This document shows, in pieces, positions 56,403-64,000 of a DNA stretch of 64,000 nt. The translations under genes were made by a program, and so were the position numbers. Position 1 is the stretch's first letter, and the number at the start of each line of letters is the position of its first letter. The notes beneath the pieces were generated by a model. The model was not told the DNA's origin and made no database searches. It saw nothing but the letters and a program-made list of their open reading frames with translations. This DNA is from Gordoniibacillus kamchatkensis. Its GTDB lineage: Bacteria > Bacillota > Bacilli > Paenibacillales > NBRC-103111. The stretch spans positions 1 to 64,000 of the forward strand of contig NZ_JXAK01000011.1 in the NCBI RefSeq assembly GCF_000829455.1, in the 5' to 3' direction.

Positions 56403-57470
56403 ATGAAGAAGCTGGTCATCCTTGGCGGCGGTTACGGCGGTCTTACTGTCGCGCTGCACTTGCTGGAGAAAGATTTACCGCCGGATACCGTCATCGTGCT
56501 TGTCGACCGGAGCCCGTTTCAAGGGCTGAAGACGGAATATTACGCGCTGGCGGCGGGGACGATTGCCGAGACGCATATTCGGGTGCAATTCCCGGTCGAC
56601 CCGCGCCTCATTATCAAGTACGGCGACGTCAGCGCGGTCGATCTCGAAAACAAGCAAGTTCTGTTCGACGGCAAAGAATCGCTTGGTTACGACTGGCTTG
56701 TGATCGGATTAGGCTGCACCGACAATTACCACGGCATTCCCGGCGCTGAGGAGTACTCTTGCAGCATCCAGAGCTTTAGCCAGACGCGGGAAACGTACGT
56801 AAGGGTAAACGAGGTCGCTCCTTACGGGCAAGTGACCGTTGTCGGCGGGGGGCTGAGCGGCGTCGAGATCGCCGCAGAGCTCAGGGAAAGCCGCCCCGAC
56901 CTCAACATTCGCATTCTCGACCGCGGCGGCAGCATTTTGTCGGCGTTCCCGAGCAAGCTGCAAACGTTCGTCCGCGAATGGATGTCCGAGCACGACATCG
57001 AAATGCGTTCGCACATATGTCTTACTCGACTGGACGGCCACGACCTTTACAACGGGGATAGCGATATTATTAAGACCGACGCTACCGTCTGGACGGCAGG
57101 CATTCAGCCGAGCCCGGTCGTGCAGGCCCTCCAGTTGCCGAAAGACAAGCAAGGGCGGCTCATGTTGAACGAATACCACCAGCTTCCGGATTACAACGAC
57201 GTGTACATCGTCGGCGACTGCGCCAGCTTGCCGTTCTCGCCGAGCGCGCAAGCGGCCGAGGCGCAAGGCAAGCAAATCGCCGAAGTCATTCGCGCCGTCT
57301 GGAAAAACGAAACGCCCCGGCTCGGCAAAATCAAGCTTAAGGGCGTTCTCGGCTCGCTCGGCAAAAAGACCGGCTTCGGCGTCATGGGCAAGCGGACGAT
57401 TATGACCGGCTCCATCCCGCGGGCGCTGAAGAGCGGCGTGTTGTGGATGTCCAAGCAGCATTTCGGCTAA
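56403..57470 (+). CDS. yutJ: NAD(P)/FAD oxidoreductase, NDH-2-like (YutJ)
   Basis: It is a 355-residue flavoprotein with FAD motif VILGGGYGGLTVAL, NAD motif VTVVGGGLSGVEIAAEL and second FAD motif VYIVGDCASLPFSP. It lacks the Cys pairs of disulfide reductases, so a quinone-reducing NADH dehydrogenase is likely. It lies just downstream of mqnE and is convergent with yuzB. It is similar in design to the other NDH-2 of this window but shorter at the C-terminus. Confidence 0.87.
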   Translation: MKKLVILGGGYGGLTVALHLLEKDLPPDTVIVLVDRSPFQGLKTEYYALAAGTIAETHIRVQFPVDPRLIIKYGDVSAVDLENKQVLFDGKESLGYDWLVIGLGCTDNYHGIPGAEEYSCSIQSFSQTRETYVRVNEVAPYGQVTVVGGGLSGVEIAAELRESRPDLNIRILDRGGSILSAFPSKLQTFVREWMSEHDIEMRSHICLTRLDGHDLYNGDSDIIKTDATVWTAGIQPSPVVQALQLPKDKQGRLMLNEYHQLPDYNDVYIVGDCASLPFSPSAQAAEAQGKQIAEVIRAVWKNETPRLGKIKLKGVLGSLGKKTGFGVMGKRTIMTGSIPRALKSGVLWMSKQHFG

Positions 57471-57492
57471 AAAAGGTTCCGGCGGCCGGCCG

Positions 57493-57750
57493 TTACTCGC
57501 CGCCCAGCACTTCGTACATGGCTTCGATCTCTTTGATTTTCTCGTATATTTTGATCTCCAGCTCCTCGGCATTGGCGGCTTCTACGATTTCGCCGTTGAC
57601 GAGAGCATAGGGGAACATGTAGCACGTGCCGCAGTTGCCGAGGCAGCCGTATTCGACGACGTCGTAATCCGGGTTCGCTTCCAGCGCCTTCATGAGCTTT
57701 TCCGTGCCGTGGTGCATATTGGAGCTGCAAAATTCGATGATGGGTCTCAT
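57493..57750 (-). CDS. yuzB: YuzB-like DUF1450 protein
   Basis: The 85-residue protein has EFCSSNMHHG near the start and EYGCLGNCGTCYMFPYALVNG in the middle. The four Cys suggest a thioredoxin-like [2Fe-2S] fold, an inference. ATG follows AGGAGG. The gene is divergent from yutI, sharing a control region with a Fur-like box. Confidence 0.9.
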   Translation of the reverse strand: MRPIIEFCSSNMHHGTEKLMKALEANPDYDVVEYGCLGNCGTCYMFPYALVNGEIVEAANAEELEIKIYEKIKEIEAMYEVLGGE

Positions 57751-57780
57751 AACGCTTCTGCCTCCTTCGGATAAGTTGTT

Positions 57781-57795
57781 TGATAATCATTTTCA
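57781..57795. promoter_or_regulatory. Fur-box candidate between yuzB and yutI
   Basis: TGATAATCATTTTCA differs at one position from the 7-1-7 Fur consensus TGATAATNATTATCA. It overlaps the -35 region of the yutI promoter, so Fur would repress when iron is plentiful. PerR or Zur boxes are similar and cannot be excluded. Confidence 0.7.
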
Positions 57796-57818
57796 TTTTA
57801 CGCTAATTATCATATAAT
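57790..57818 (+). promoter_or_regulatory. candidate promoter of yutI
   Basis: TTTTCA and TATAAT are separated by 17 bases; the -35 hexamer lies inside the Fur-like box. Confidence 0.6.
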
Positions 57819-57853
57819 ATAAGTATACGAAAAGCGAGAGGAGAGATGGTACC

Positions 57854-58102
57854 ATGACAGAACAAACGAAGAACGAATCGATGTACGATGAAGTTCTCGA
57901 GGTGCTCGATAAATTGCGTCCGTTTCTGCAGCGCGACGGCGGCGACGTGGAGCTTGTCGATGTGGAGGACGGCGTCGTGAAGCTGAAGCTTATGGGCGCT
58001 TGCGGCTCTTGCCCGAGCTCGACGATCACGCTGAAAGCCGGCATCGAGCGCGCCCTGATTGAAGAAGTCGAGGGCATCGAAGAAGTCGTTCAAGTATTTT
58101 AA
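57854..58102 (+). CDS. yutI: NifU C-terminal-domain Fe-S scaffold (YutI)
   Basis: The 82-residue protein has the cluster-binding CGSC pair in [20 protein letters not shown] and the [17 protein letters not shown] opening of the Nfu family. It carries [4Fe-4S] clusters to targets. ATG follows GAGAGGAGAG. It is divergent from yuzB and probably iron-regulated through the box in between. Confidence 0.95.
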   Translation: MTEQTKNESMYDEVLEVLDKLRPFLQRDGGDVELVDVEDGVVKLKLMGACGSCPSSTITLKAGIERALIEEVEGIEEVVQVF

Positions 58103-58110
58103 GCTAAGGT

Positions 58111-58145
58111 GAAGAGCCTGCCGGGTTGCGGCAGGCTCTTTCTTG
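58111..58145 (+). terminator. rho-independent terminator of yutI
   Basis: AAGAGCCTGCC pairs with GGCAGGCTCTT, followed by T-rich sequence. Confidence 0.9.
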
Positions 58146-58224
58146 TGCGCGCATATTCGCCGTCCGATTGCCGAACACTAGAGCCGATCTGATATCGACG
58201 ACCAATAAAGGCGGTGTTACCCGG

Positions 58225-58764
58225 ATGGAACCGAATTGGAGCGCCATTCACGAGCAGCTGGCGGCTATTAAAGCGCAGCTCGGCGGACTGTACGCGGACG
58301 ATGCCGACGCGGAACTCAAAACGTGCCGCGCTTACGGCAATCAGCTGCTGCTGGACGGAACCGCTCTGGCAACAAGCGACACGAGTGCCGAAGAGAAGCA
58401 CGGCATTACCGTCAGCATGCGGCAAGCGGTGAATAAGCTGCAGGAGCAGCTGGATGAAATTAAAACGAAAACTGCGGAGGCGTACCGCAAACATATCGGT
58501 ACGGATGAGAAAGAGGCGTTTGAGCAGCTGTCGCCCGAATTGCAGCAGCAGTACAATGCCCAAGCGTACCGCAGCTTCGCCGCCTTTCACGCGGCGGACG
58601 AGCTGCTGGACAAGCTTAGCAAGCTGAACGCTGCCCTCCTGGACGCCGGCAGCGAGCTGGATCGAATGACACGCGAGGAACACACCGCCGCGGGTCGTAC
58701 AACAGCCGCTGCGGACGTGGAGACGTTCGACCGCGATCCCGCACCGTCGTCGCTGTCGATGTAG
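58225..58764 (+). CDS. hypothetical protein, 179 aa, mostly helical
   Basis: ATG 58225 follows GGCGGTG. The soluble, helix-rich protein has long amphipathic stretches (INEQ-free, Leu/Lys/Glu-rich: VNKLQEQLDEIKTKTAEAY, ELLDKLSKLNAALLDAG) and a polar tail. No family or catalytic motif recognised. It stands alone after yutI; element C follows it. Confidence 0.6.
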   Translation: MEPNWSAIHEQLAAIKAQLGGLYADDADAELKTCRAYGNQLLLDGTALATSDTSAEEKHGITVSMRQAVNKLQEQLDEIKTKTAEAYRKHIGTDEKEAFEQLSPELQQQYNAQAYRSFAAFHAADELLDKLSKLNAALLDAGSELDRMTREEHTAAGRTTAAADVETFDRDPAPSSLSM

Positions 58765-58810
58765 TTTCCGATGCAATGGCCGTAGCTCCTGCTTAAGCAA
58801 GAAAACATGC

Positions 58811-58920
58811 GGAGCGGAGGGTGGAAATGAACCGGAGAGACGACTTTTAAAGCCGCGTTTCTGCCAATAAAAGAACGCGGCTTGAATGGAGGCCGGAGGT
58901 TCATTTCCATTTCGCAACGC
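58811..58920. repeat. double-stem hairpin element, copy C (changed stems)
   Basis: Outer arms GGAAATGAACC (58823-58833) and GGTTCATTTCC (58898-58908); inner arms AAGCCGCGTTTCT (58850-58862) and AGAACGCGGCTT (58872-58883) around a 9-base loop. Both stems differ in sequence from copies A, B and D yet still pair; the unpaired CGACTTTT and GGAGGCCGGA segments are kept. Confidence 0.85.
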
Positions 58921-58993
58921 AGCCCATTTTTCAGCAAACAAAAAGGGTATCGCAGCCGCGAGCCGGCTGGCGATACCCTTTTTGCAATGGCCG

Positions 58994-59789
58994 TTACCGC
59001 TCCCGTTTCTGCAGCAGCACAGGCAGCGGCTGGATCGGATCGAGGCCGCCGGAAACGTCGATAATGGCGCCGGTTACAAACCCCGATTCGGGCAGACACA
59101 AAAAATTCGATGACGCGGGCGATGTCCTCGCCTGTTCCGGGGCGGCCGACAGGGGTCTCTTTGTCCGTTTCGAAGGCAGCGTCGGCAATCGTCTTCTCCT
59201 TGTAGCCGCCGCGTATGTCGCCGGGGCCGATCAGGTTGACGGTAATGCCGTGCGGCGCCTCTTCTTCCGCAAGCGTTTTCGTAAAGGAGACGAGGCCGAC
59301 CTTGGCGGCGGCGTATACGGCCCGCGTCGGCCAGGCGCGCGCTTCGGCGGCGCGGCTGAAGCCGAAATGGATAATGCGGCCCCAGCCTCTTTGCCGCATG
59401 CCCGGCAACACAAGCCGGTCGAGCTCCATGACGCTTAGCAAATTGCCGCGCATCAAATATTCGATCTCGGCGCTCGTATAGTCGATGAAATCGCGGCGCT
59501 CGCGAATGAACGGCCCGGCGTTGTTGACGAGGATGTCGACCGGCCCGAGCCGCTCCGTCGCTTCCCGGACGAGCTCGCTTAGCTCGCTCGGTATCGTGAT
59601 GTCGGCACGGACGGCTGCGCTGCGCACGCCCATTGCGGCAAGGCGCTGCGCCAGCGACTCCGCTTCGTCGCGGCTCGTCGCATAGTTAACCGCGACGTTG
59701 CAGCCTTGCTCGGCGAGCCGCAGCGCCGCCATCTTGCCGAGCCCTTTGGCGCTGCCCGTGACGAGCGCCGTTCTGCCTTGCAGCCTCAT
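58994..59789 (-). CDS. short-chain dehydrogenase/reductase, one frameshift
   Basis: NAD(P)-binding TGSAKGLG near the N-terminus, NNAG at ~87 and the active-site YAAAK pair are present. The frame shifts within a run of six A (plus strand 59100-59105), where one extra base seems to be included; removing it gives EFLCLPESGFVTGAIIDVSG, the normal SDR C-terminus. It resembles FabG-like 3-oxoacyl reductases, but the substrate is unknown. ATG 59789 overlaps the HEPN-gene stop (ATGA), so they are coupled. Confidence 0.85.
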
Positions 59790-60496
59790 CTCCGCTCCCC
59801 TGCCTTTTCGTTCATATAAGTGAACACAGCCAGCAGCGTGTCCGCGACCATGCGATACGCCTGCTCGAGTTCTCCGGTCTGGGCCCGGACGTCTTCCACC
59901 CGCAATCGGTCGCCCGGGCGGTAAGACGTTTGCTTTAAATCGTCCAGCAGCTCCGAGTTCACATAATGAATTTCCATGTTGCGCTGCTTGCGCAAGCTGG
60001 CGAGCGGCATTTTGTACTCCGTCTTCAGCTCGTACAGACGCTGCTGCAGCTGCGGGTGCGCCTGCCTGTCGCGCATGCGGCGCAGCACCGTAAAGTAGGA
60101 GAAGCGCTCCTTGACCCGTTCCGTCTCCAGAGCGAACGACTCGTTCAAAAAGTACCCCAGCTTGTCGAGCAAAGAAAAGACGCGAATGAGGGCGTTTTTG
60201 TAAAAGTATACGTAGCGTCGGTAGTCGTCCTTCTCCCGTTCGTCCATTTGTTCGACGAAGGGGCTGCGGATGTTTGCCGCGAACTTGGCAGCGCAATAGC
60301 AGCTTTGCTCCAGCTCGTCCATAGCGTCCCTAAGACCGTGCGTCCATATGGCGTATTGCGGCACCTTCTCCGCGCTTAAACCTCCGCGCACCTTGCCTGC
60401 CGCCAGCGCCGCGGCAAACCGGTCAAGCTCGCGAAAAACAAACAGCAGCTCTCCCTCGTCCTTGCGTTTCGGTTCGCCGAACAAAGCTCGCAGCAT
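59786..60496 (-). CDS. HEPN-like helical protein (Cthe_2314 type)
   Basis: The 236-residue, all-helical soluble protein contains RDAMDELEQSCYCAAKFAAN, DDYRRYVYFYKNALIRVFSLLDKLGYFLNESF and an R-N-x-x-x-H element (RKQRNMEIHYVNSE), the catalytic-type motif of HEPN folds. Such Cthe_2314-type HEPN genes are known as uncharacterised members. RNase activity is possible but unproven. It lies between the UbiD gene and the SDR gene and overlaps the latter. Confidence 0.7.
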   Translation of the reverse strand: MLRALFGEPKRKDEGELLFVFRELDRFAAALAAGKVRGGLSAEKVPQYAIWTHGLRDAMDELEQSCYCAAKFAANIRSPFVEQMDEREKDDYRRYVYFYKNALIRVFSLLDKLGYFLNESFALETERVKERFSYFTVLRRMRDRQAHPQLQQRLYELKTEYKMPLASLRKQRNMEIHYVNSELLDDLKQTSYRPGDRLRVEDVRAQTGELEQAYRMVADTLLAVFTYMNEKAGERR

Positions 60497-60616
60497 GCGT
60501 CCACCTCGTCCCTGGTAGCATTGAAAAGCCCGACTGTTCCCTGCCTTCGTCCACCGGCCCGGCTGCGGGCCAGCCTCAGCGGGGCGGGCGTTAAACTATT
60601 GTTCCCCGCCCCCCGC

Positions 60617-62384
60617 TCATGCTTCGCCGCCAAAATATTCCTTCCAGCGGCTGTCCACCAGCTTGACGATATCTTCGCGCGGCTCCAGCTCGTCCGGATA
60701 CCCGGGCTTCATGCGGGCGTCGATGACGATCGGCAGCTCGTACCCGATATGGTGCCGCTGCACGGACGCCTCGGCGTACATATCCGCGGCCGGGTTGAAA
60801 CGGGTGAACACGGTCCAGAGGAACGACGTCTGATCGTGCACGATGGAAGTATCGTCGGCGAGTATGACGAGCGGCCAGTCCCGCAGCCGGTCTCGGCTCG
60901 AATCGAGCAGCCGCTGCGCGAGCCCGGGCTCGCTGGCGTACGTGCCGCCGGCGACGACGAGACAGCCGGGTGCGTAGACGGCGATGTCGCGGATTTCCGG
61001 CAGCGGGCCGGCTTCATATTGCCCGGGCAACCGGCGGATCGGCTCGCCCGTGCCGAGCAGCACCGCTTTCGAGCCGTGGTTGAGCCGATCCCCGGTGTAA
61101 TCGAGCGTGTCGTGCGACGTATGGTTGAAAATAAACACGTCGGTGCGCGGATCGAACCGTTCCAGCACCGCCGTGAGCAGCTGCGGGAAGTCGGCCAACT
61201 CGATGCCCGAACGGTCGGTCACGAGGAGGAATTTGGTCAGCGACAGCTGCCCTTCGCCGAGAATGCGGAACGCGCTGCCGAGCGCTTCCCGCTTGTAGCT
61301 CTCGCGGACGACGGCGGCCGCCAGCGGGTGGAACCCGGTCTCGGCGTACGTCCATAAATCTTTGACTCCCGGCATCGCCATCGGAAACGCCGGCGACAGC
61401 AGCCGCTGCAAAAATCGCCGAGATAATAGTCTTCCTGCTTCGGCTTGCCTACGATCGTAGCCGGGTAAATGGCATCCTTGCGGTGCCAGACACGGTCGAC
61501 CTCAAAGACGGGAAAATCGTGAGTGAGCGAGTAATAGCCGTAATGATCGCCGAACGGCCCTTCCGGGCGCCGCACATGCGGCGGGACGGTGCCGCAGATG
61601 GCGAATTCGGCTTCGGCGACGAGCCTGTGCCCGCCGAACGGGTTTTCCGCGACGGGCAGCTTCTGGCCGAGAATGAGCGAAGCGAGCAGCAGCTCCGGCA
61701 GATGCTCCGGCACCGGCGCGATTGCCGAGGCGACGAGAGCCGGCGGACCGCCGAGAAAGACGGTCACGGGCAGCCGCTGGCGGCGAAGCTCCGCCTCGTG
61801 GTAATGGAAGCCGCCGCCCTTATGAATTTGCCAATGCATACCCGTCGTCCGGCTGTCGTACACTTGCATCCGGTACATGCCGAGATTGTGATGGCCCCCG
61901 TCCGGATGCTCCGTATAGACGAGCGGCAGCGTGACGAACGGGCCGCCGTCCTCCTGCCAGCACGTCAGCACAGGCAAGCCTGCGAGCGGGTCGTCCTCTT
62001 TGCAGACGGCCATGACCGGCGCTTCTGCGCGGCTGACGGTGCGCGTTCCGACCTTGGCCAGCTGCCAAAGCATATCCCTCTCATTCCAGAGCGCTTTCGG
62101 CGTCGGCGGCATCAGCGTGCTTGTCGCGCCGATCAGCCTTTCATAAGCTGCTCCGGACGCGGGCCGAAGGCGAGGTCGACGCGGCGCACGGTGCCGAACA
62201 AATTGGTGACAACGGGAAAAGGGCTTCCCTTGACGTTCGTGAACAACAAGGCAGGCCCTTCTTCGGCTATGACGCGGCGGTGAATTTCCGCCAGCTCCAA
62301 ATTCGGATCGACCGGCGCGGAAATTTCGCGCAAGTCGTTTTCTTGCTTGAGCTGATTAATAAATGAGCGTAAGTTAGGGAACAT
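60617..62384 (-). CDS. UbiD-family decarboxylase, two frameshifts
   Basis: This prenylated-FMN enzyme of ~590 residues has the family stretches FITNVKGSPFPV-like (LLFTNVKGSPFPVV), HNLGMYRMQVYD, GDHYGYYS and VDRVWHRKDAIYP. Two one-base deletions break it: in an A/T run near 62139-62141 (MKRLIG restored) and in a run near 61410-61414 (DFLQRLL restored). The ATG overlaps the ctaA stop (TGATG). Long UbiD proteins of this kind often serve menaquinone synthesis, which fits mqnE in this window, but other aromatic acids are possible. Confidence 0.85.
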
Positions 62385-63343
62385 CAAGCGGTGCTCCTTT
62401 GTTTGTTATAAAAGCGCTCCGGCTGCAGACGCAGCGTCGTCACGCACAAATAGCTGAGAATACCGAACAAGCCGGAAACGAGCACCGTATGAATGAGTGC
62501 AGCGAGCAGCCCCCAGCCGCTTACGCCGATCGTCCACGTGACGAAAGCGCCGGATACGATTTGCAGCACGACCAGGATGAGCGAAGCCTTTGCGGCGCCA
62601 TACACGGGATGCCCTTCCGGAAAATGGCGCCTCGCCATAACGAATAGGACGATCAGGCAGACGAGCAGCACCAACGCGGCGATTCGGTGCGTAAACACGA
62701 TGCCCGTCGCACCGGACAGCTCTGGAATCAGCTCGCCGTTGCAAAGCGGCCAGCCGAGGCAGCCGCCGGTCGATTTCGTATGGCGGACAAAAGCGCCCAA
62801 ATAAATGACGCCGAGCGAGTACAGCGTGATCACCCATACGGCGGAACGGAACAGCGCCGGCGGGGGGACCGCAGGCTCGTCCCGGTTTGCGGCGGCATCC
62901 GCCGCCTGCGCCCGGCGCGTATACAGCATCGCCAGCAGCAGCGTACAGGCGAATGCGAGCAGCGACAGGCCGAAATGCGAAGCGAGGATCACCGGCGATT
63001 GCGGCCATATGACCGCCATGGCACCGAGCACCGCTTGCAGCAGCGTGAAGAAAATGGCGCTGCCTACGAACCATTTGGCATCGCGCCGTTTGTCGACGAG
63101 CCAGACCAGTATAGCTGTAATGAGCAGCAAAATCGTAATTAACCCGGAAACGGCCCGGTGGCTGTATTCGATTAAAGCGGAGACTGCGTGTTCGGGAATG
63201 AATTTGCCGTTGCAGAGCGGCCACTCTCGGCCGCAGCCGAGACCGGAATCGGTTTTCGTCACGAGAGCGCCCATGAGCACGACGGCAAACATAATGATGG
63301 CAGAACAATAAGCCGACCATTTTAAAGTCGATTTCAGGTTCAT
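62384..63343 (-). CDS. ctaA: haem A synthase
   Basis: It converts haem O to haem A for aa3-type oxidases. The 319-residue protein has eight membrane segments in two halves, with haem-ligand His in EYSHRAVSG, LASHFGLSL, FTHRIAAL and LIHTVLVSG, and the regulatory Cys pair in CGREWPLC plus a second GGCLGWPLC. The start ATG 63343 follows AGGTGC. It heads an operon with UbiD, HEPN-like and SDR genes. Confidence 0.95.
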   Translation of the reverse strand: MNLKSTLKWSAYCSAIIMFAVVLMGALVTKTDSGLGCGREWPLCNGKFIPEHAVSALIEYSHRAVSGLITILLLITAILVWLVDKRRDAKWFVGSAIFFTLLQAVLGAMAVIWPQSPVILASHFGLSLLAFACTLLLAMLYTRRAQAADAAANRDEPAVPPPALFRSAVWVITLYSLGVIYLGAFVRHTKSTGGCLGWPLCNGELIPELSGATGIVFTHRIAALVLLVCLIVLFVMARRHFPEGHPVYGAAKASLILVVLQIVSGAFVTWTIGVSGWGLLAALIHTVLVSGLFGILSYLCVTTLRLQPERFYNKQRSTA

Positions 63344-63434
63344 TATGCGAGCACCTACTTTCGTTATCATTATAACGAACGAAGGCCGGCAAAGCTATTC
63401 GGATTTGTTACAAAGTCGCTACAAAACGGCAAAA

Positions 63435-63464
63435 GAGCCTGTCCGCCGCTGAGCGGACAAGCTC
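63435..63464 (-). terminator. terminator-like hairpin upstream of ctaA
   Basis: On the minus strand GAGCTTGTCCGC pairs with GCGGACAGGCTC (one mismatch), followed by TTTT. It may stop read-through into ctaA from the gene at the right edge. Confidence 0.6.
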
Positions 63465-63538
63465 CGATTGCCCAAGAAAGCCCTTTCGAACAGAGCTTGT
63501 CAGAACATGGTTTGCTTAGTTTACCCCGTTCTTAGCCA

Positions 63539-63726
63539 TTAGCGGAAATTTGTTCCGTTATTGGTCTATTTCCCGGGTATTTCCCAAAATTAGCGGAACG
63601 GGAGTACGTTATCTTCTCAACTTGGGCTAGAATCGCTCTTGTTCCGAACTAATAACGGAACGACGGTCCGCTAAGCTTAATCCGCTGCTCCTTTATCCGT
63701 GCAATAGCGGAACTCCGTTCCTTTAA
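63539..63726. repeat. array of four GGAAC/GTTCC palindromes (array 2)
   Basis: Four units start near 63539, 63589, 63651 and 63703. They share TAGCGGAA...TTCCGTTA-type arms and the intervening TATTTCCCGGGTATTTCCC (63567-63585), the complement of the linker in array 1. Array 2 is therefore array 1 in the opposite orientation. Confidence 0.82.
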
Positions 63727-63782
63727 GGCCGAGTTACGCTCTTGCTCAATTCCCCATCCCGCTCCGGTTTTGGCGAGCGAGC

Positions 63783-63912
63783 CGCGGCGGCGGAGGATGG
63801 ACTATGGAAGGAGCAAAGATTGATACTCGTGTTCCTTCTTCGTGATCCATTCACATGAACACGAGTTAGGCGGAGCCGGAATCCCATATTCCAATCCGCA
63901 GTGCCGTCGCCC
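63783..63912. repeat. double-stem hairpin element, copy D
   Basis: Outer arms GGACTATGG (63799-63807) and CCATATTCC (63883-63891) with one mismatch; inner arms ACTCGTGTTC (63825-63834) and GAACACGAGT (63857-63866). GCGGAGGAT on the left and AATCCGCAG on the right match copies A and C. It is next to palindrome array 2. Confidence 0.83.
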
Positions 63913-63947
63913 GCGAGCCGGCGGGATACCGGTTCCTCCCAATCTCC

Positions 63948-64000
63948 TTACGCTTTGGGCAGCGCAGCCGCCACCTCCAGCGCACGGTCGATGAACTGTT
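63948..64000 (-). CDS. 3' end of an unidentified gene
   Basis: The minus strand reads FIDRALEVAAALPKA followed by TAA at the left end, consistent with an amphipathic C-terminal helix. The gene continues beyond the window; too little is visible to name it. Confidence 0.45.
   Translation of the reverse strand, partial: QFIDRALEVAAALPKA

Noticed and set aside
1-64000. tRNA, rRNA, prophage or restriction/defence system
   Set aside because: No matching sequence patterns or gene sets were found on either strand; the HEPN-like gene alone does not make a defence system.

Overview
The window looks like chromosomal DNA of a spore-forming, GC-rich member of the Bacillales, most likely the Paenibacillaceae (Paenibacillus or Cohnella type). 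The evidence is genes for sporulation and germination (sda, a Spo0E-like phosphatase, a gerPF-like protein), Gram-positive primosome genes (dnaB, dnaI), coproporphyrin-type hemQ, strong Shine-Dalgarno sites with frequent GTG and TTG starts, and gene order shared with the Bacillus subtilis yuiB-yumB-yumC-yutM-yutJ-yuzB-yutI neighbourhood. I see no rRNA, tRNA, CRISPR array, transposase or prophage.

Layout. 1-3 kb: the end of a membrane-protein operon (DUF4350, DUF4129, multi-pass protein). 3-7.3 kb: VOC protein, stand-alone ATP-dependent DNA ligase, secreted phytase-like esterase, ung. 7.8-13.4 kb: an ABC export operon with two ATPases, a giant FtsX-type permease and a lipoprotein adaptor. 13.5-17.1 kb: CDF metal exporter and an HtrA-like protease. 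17.3-20.1 kb: an AT-richer block (AraC regulator, MFS pump, isochorismatase-like hydrolase). 20.1-21.8 kb: TetR with paired SMR pumps. 22-25.2 kb: sdhCAB with a divergent LysR gene. 26-28.8 kb: VIT-type metal transporter and a winged-helix/GHKL-ATPase fusion. 29-32.7 kb: a potassium operon (KtrB-type channel, TrkA gate, cation/proton antiporter) behind a c-di-AMP riboswitch. 32.9-41.5 kb: CPBP protease, uvrC, and a regulator divergent from an MFS-M20 peptidase pair. 41.6-47.8 kb: trxA, merR, PhyH dioxygenase with AraC regulator, dnaI and dnaB. 48-58.8 kb: hemQ, two NDH-2-type dehydrogenases, YumC-type ferredoxin reductase, sda, gerPF-like, Fe-S carriers, mqnE. 59-63.3 kb: an operon of ctaA, a UbiD-family decarboxylase, a HEPN-like protein and an SDR.

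Much of the window serves respiration: succinate dehydrogenase, NDH-2 enzymes, haem (HemQ, CtaA), menaquinone (MqnE, possibly the UbiD protein) and Fe-S assembly (YutM, YutI, YuzB, with a Fur-like box between yuzB and yutI).

Two things stand out. First, two families of non-coding repeats: a ~110-135 bp double-stem hairpin element in four copies whose stems differ in sequence but stay paired, and two four-unit arrays of GGAAC/GTTCC palindromes in opposite orientation. Second, about fifteen single-base frameshifts, nearly all apparent deletions and several in homopolymers, that break otherwise well-preserved genes including the essential dnaB. These are most simply sequence errors, so the affected genes are annotated as whole genes with a note.
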